From NCBI GenBank assembly GCA_002973575.1, contig PVEQ01000018.1, positions 1 to 64,000 on the forward strand: 64,000 bases of DNA, in the 5' to 3' direction. A program made the translations under genes and the position numbers. Within the stretch, counting starts at the first letter, position 1, and each line of letters begins with the position of its first letter. This DNA comes from Sediminibacterium magnilacihabitans (lineage in GTDB: Bacteria; Bacteroidota; Bacteroidia; Chitinophagales; Chitinophagaceae). The notes under the pieces are model-generated. The model saw only the letters and a list, made by a program, of their open reading frames with translations. It was not told the origin of the DNA and made no database searches. This document shows positions 60,994 through 64,000 of the stretch, piece after piece.

Positions 60994-62183
60994 TGGTAGT
61001 ACGAATCACCACACCCGCCAGCCTGCTGGAAACGTTGAACTACCATGAGCACAAAGTTCGCCGCGGTGTGGCCACCTGCATCGCCGAGAACCACTTTCCT
61101 TACCCGGTCCACCGGATGAACTTTTATCACAAGTTGGAATGGTTTCAGCAGCGCAACGAACTCAACACAAGGGCTACCACTAAAACCATCCATGTTTCAC
61201 TCAACTACGATCCATCCGAGTCATTGACGAATGAACGCCTGATCGAGATCGCCGCTGATTACATGCAACGCCTGGGCTTTGACCAGCAACCCTACCTCGT
61301 TTACCGCCACCACGATGCGAGCCATCCCCATGTTCACATCATGGCCACACTGATCCGCGCAGATGGTTCGCGTATTCCAACTCACAACATTGCCCGCGAT
61401 CAATCTGAACCTGCAAGGACGGCGATTGAGCAAAAGTATGAGCTTGTCCATGCAGCCGGCCGCCGTTCATTGAGCGAAAATCCCGTACCGGGCGTAAAGG
61501 CAGTCTATGGTAAAAGCGAAACCAAACGCGGCATTGCAAATGCATTGAAGCAGGTGGTGGGCGTGTACAACTATACCACCCTTGCGGAGTTGAATGCAGT
61601 GCTGAAAGATTTTGGTGTCATGGCCGACCGCGGCGTTAAGGACAGCTTTACTTATCGAAAGGGTGGTCTGTTGTACCGTATGCTTGGGCCGGATGGCGTC
61701 CCCACCGGCGTCCCCATCAAAGCGAGCGCCATCGCTGGTAAACCCACGCTACGCCTCCTCGAATCAAAATTCCTGGCCAACAAAACCGAGCGCGAACTGC
61801 CCAGACTCAGCCTCCAAAACACGCTTGATCAGATCATCTCGATTCGCCCCGCAACGATCGAAGCGTTCATGAGACTAGCTGAAAAAGAAAGCATCAAAGT
61901 AGTACTGCGACAAAATGCAGAAGGCCGCATCTATGGCATCACTTTCGTCGATCACCGCAACCGCTCCGTATTCAATGGCTCCGAAATCGGTAAGGAGTAT
62001 AGCATCAACGGCTTATATAAACAATTCGAAAAACAGTTGGCACCCACATCTCAACATTTACCAGAACAAAACTTTCTACCTGAGCACTCCATTACAGACA
62101 CACTGCTGCACACCCATACATCAGAAACCAATACACCACATCACTTGACTAAAAAACGAAAGAAGAAGAAACAAAAGCTATAA
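60993..62183 (+). CDS. mobB: MobB-type relaxase
   Basis: This protein has 396 aa from the ATG at 60993 that overlaps the mobA stop; the longer frame from 60963 is less likely. It is a relaxase/mobilisation-nuclease domain protein: ETLNYHEHKVRRGVATCIA near 13, TKTIHVSLNYDPSE near 65, and the metal-binding HHDASHPHVHIM near 110. It nicks oriT and carries the strand into the recipient. The C-terminal ~60 residues are low-complexity, ending in a basic KKRKKKKQKL tail. Confidence 0.9.
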   Translation: MVVRITTPASLLETLNYHEHKVRRGVATCIAENHFPYPVHRMNFYHKLEWFQQRNELNTRATTKTIHVSLNYDPSESLTNERLIEIAADYMQRLGFDQQPYLVYRHHDASHPHVHIMATLIRADGSRIPTHNIARDQSEPARTAIEQKYELVHAAGRRSLSENPVPGVKAVYGKSETKRGIANALKQVVGVYNYTTLAELNAVLKDFGVMADRGVKDSFTYRKGGLLYRMLGPDGVPTGVPIKASAIAGKPTLRLLESKFLANKTERELPRLSLQNTLDQIISIRPATIEAFMRLAEKESIKVVLRQNAEGRIYGITFVDHRNRSVFNGSEIGKEYSINGLYKQFEKQLAPTSQHLPEQNFLPEHSITDTLLHTHTSETNTPHHLTKKRKKKKQKL

Positions 62184-62201
62184 CCATAAAATCAGACCAC
62201 C

Positions 62202-64000
62202 ATGTCAACAGGTGAAAACGAACAGGACTTGCGAAGGATGCTTGACATGACGAGATTTCTAGGCATCATTATTTTACTGCTGCATTTTTACTATTACTGC
62301 TACGCTGCTTTTGCTAGCTGGCGGTGGCGGGCAGACTTTACAGATCAGCTCATCCGAAGCATTGAACGCACTGGTTTATTCAAATCTTTCCTCCACACAA
62401 AACTCATCGCGCTCTTTTTACTGATCGTTTCACTGTTGGGTGCGCAAGGCAAGAAAGAAGAAAGCATCCACGCCAGTTCTCTGCTGTGGCTGCTGGGTGC
62501 AGGAATATTTCTTTATTTCGCCAGCGGCTGTTTGCTCACGCCCCATTGGTCATTCGACACAACTGCAGTCTGCTATATTTCTACCTGTACGTGCGGCTAT
62601 ATCCTGGTGCTCGCCGGCGGAACCCGTGCCTCCCGCCTGATCCGGGCACAATTCAGAAAAGATGTCTTCAACGAACGCAACGAAACCTTCCCGCAGGAAG
62701 AACGCCTGCTTGCAAACGAATACTCCGTCAACTTCAATGCGCTCTACCGTTTACAGGAAAAACAGCGCGAAAGCCACATCAATATTATCAACCCATTTCG
62801 GGGCCTGCTCGTCACCGGGAGCCCCGGCGCCGGAAAGAGCTGGTTTGTCATTTTACCACTTATTCGTCAGCAGATCGAAAAAGGGTTTGCCATGTTCATC
62901 TACGACTTCAAGTATGATGATCTTTCCAAAGCCGCTTACAACTGGCTGCAACAATTCAGCGACGCTTATGCGTATCCACCCGCATTTTATGCAATCAATT
63001 TTGACGACCTGTTGTGCTCGCATCGCTGCAACCCGCTCGATCCCGAGTCAATGCATGATATAACCGACGCAACCGAATCCGCCAGAACGATACTGTTGGG
63101 ACTGAATCGGGAATGGATCAAAAAACAGGGGGATTTCTTTGTGGAGTCACCCATCAATTTTGTAACGGCAGTGATCTGGTTCCTCCGCAAATACGAGGAC
63201 GGCAGGTATTGCACCTTACCTCATGTCATCGAACTTATGCAGGCGGAGTACGATGACCTGTTCCCCGTACTCAATACCATTCCTGAAATCGAGGTGTTGG
63301 TTAACCCATTTATCACCGCTTTCCGCAATGACGCGATGGAACAGCTCGAGGGTCAGGTTGCCAGTGCTAAAATCGGGATGGCCCGACTCGCATCACCACA
63401 ACTCTATTGGGTGCTTTCCGGAAACGATTTCACATTAGACATCAATGATCCCAACAAGCCCAAAATCATCTGCGTTGGAAACAACCCGGAAAAACAAGCA
63501 ACCTATGGTGCAGTGTTATCCCTGTATATTTCAAGACTCATCAAGATCGTCAACAAGAAAGGGAAACAGAAATGTTCCCTGGTCTTTGATGAGTTCCCTA
63601 CCATCTTCTTTAACCACATGGATGGCCTGATCGCTACCGCCCGCAGCAACCAAGTAGCTACTACCCTGGCCATGCAGGATTTCAGCCAGCTTCGAAAGGA
63701 TTATGGAAAGGAACAGGCCGATGTCATCACCAATATTTGCGGCAACATCATCAGCGGACAGGTAACAGGTGATACAGCCAAAACAATTTCTGAACGTTTC
63801 GGGAAGATCGTGCAGCAGAAAGACAGTATCTCAATCAACCGGACGGACACCTCTACCAGCAAATCCTGGCAGTTAGAATATGCCCTGCCTGCTTCTAAAA
63901 TTGCTTCGCTTTCTTCCGGCGAGTTTGTGGGCATGGTGGCCGATGATCCGCATGAAAAGATCAAACTCAAAATGTTCCACTCAGAATTTGTGCAGGATAC
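62202..64000 (+). CDS. Conjugative coupling protein (MobC/TraG, YWFCY domain), partial
   Basis: The frame opens at ATG 62202 and runs off the window (599+ aa). The N-terminus is a YWFCY-type membrane module with several spans (FLGIIILLLHFYYYCYAAF). Then come Walker A GSPGAGKSW near residue 208 and a FTRDFL-like ATPase core with SLVFDEFPTIFFNHMDGLIA (Walker B) near 462. This is the VirD4-like ATPase that links the relaxosome to the mating channel. The 3' end, and any T4SS genes, lie outside. Confidence 0.9.
   Translation, partial: MSTGENEQDLRRMLDMTRFLGIIILLLHFYYYCYAAFASWRWRADFTDQLIRSIERTGLFKSFLHTKLIALFLLIVSLLGAQGKKEESIHASSLLWLLGAGIFLYFASGCLLTPHWSFDTTAVCYISTCTCGYILVLAGGTRASRLIRAQFRKDVFNERNETFPQEERLLANEYSVNFNALYRLQEKQRESHINIINPFRGLLVTGSPGAGKSWFVILPLIRQQIEKGFAMFIYDFKYDDLSKAAYNWLQQFSDAYAYPPAFYAINFDDLLCSHRCNPLDPESMHDITDATESARTILLGLNREWIKKQGDFFVESPINFVTAVIWFLRKYEDGRYCTLPHVIELMQAEYDDLFPVLNTIPEIEVLVNPFITAFRNDAMEQLEGQVASAKIGMARLASPQLYWVLSGNDFTLDINDPNKPKIICVGNNPEKQATYGAVLSLYISRLIKIVNKKGKQKCSLVFDEFPTIFFNHMDGLIATARSNQVATTLAMQDFSQLRKDYGKEQADVITNICGNIISGQVTGDTAKTISERFGKIVQQKDSISINRTDTSTSKSWQLEYALPASKIASLSSGEFVGMVADDPHEKIKLKMFHSEFVQD

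Overview
This window looks like a chromosome segment of a Bacteroidota bacterium, probably a Chitinophaga-like member of the Chitinophagaceae. The evidence is SusC/OMP_b-brl-type TonB-dependent receptors, a UpxY/NusG-like antiterminator, DUF6434, DUF6236 and DUF2971 proteins, AT-rich ribosome-binding regions, and a Bacteroidetes-type mobilisation module (MobA-like, MobB relaxase, YWFCY-domain coupling protein). No rRNA, tRNA or CRISPR array was seen.

Left edge (1-4.8 kb): accessory debris. It holds a frameshifted XRE regulator behind a short direct repeat, a small membrane protein, a DUF2971 protein, a frameshifted DUF6236 gene fused to a SIR2/AbiH-like fragment, and a DNase II-family gene.

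Centre (4.8-47.3 kb, all on the minus strand): a large biosynthetic cluster for an apparently unassigned hybrid NRPS / trans-AT polyketide. In transcription order it contains: a NusG-like antiterminator with a three-copy repeat leader; a GH3 glycosidase; a GT2 glycosyltransferase; an Sfp-type PPTase; DHQ-synthase II and an ADH-synthase-like aldolase (the GriH/GriI pair that makes 3-amino-4-hydroxybenzoate from aspartate semialdehyde and DHAP); an AMP ligase; three megasynthases; an HpaB-type flavin monooxygenase; a MATE exporter; two small proteins; then an IS carrying a nested group II intron; then an HDO-cupin oxygenase, a trans-acting malonyl transferase, an MBL hydrolase, a TonB receptor, a degenerate homoserine-dehydrogenase-like protein and an FMN reductase. 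Megasynthase order is C*-A-PCP-KS-ACP / Cy-Cy-A(Cys)-PCP-KS-DH-KR / ACP-KS-ACP*-DH*-KR-ACP-TE(Cys). I infer an aminohydroxybenzoyl-type starter, one malonyl extension, a thiazoline/thiazole from cysteine, two further malonyl extensions, and release by a cysteine-nucleophile thioesterase.

Right shoulder (48-56 kb): a LuxR-type response regulator, a tandem duplication of a small gene plus an XRE regulator, a TonB-receptor fragment, a GSA-aminomutase-like PLP enzyme, a truncated IS3 element, and a DinB-family gene split by a 1.85-kb cassette encoding a HEPN protein and a convergent small protein.

Right end (56-64 kb): the mobilisation/processing part of an integrative or mobilisable element: zinc-ribbon protein, two SSBs flanking two paralogous nuclease-fold proteins, DUF932, a small protein related to the duplicated one at 48.7 kb, an oriT-like hairpin cluster, and mobA/mobB/coupling protein running off the window.
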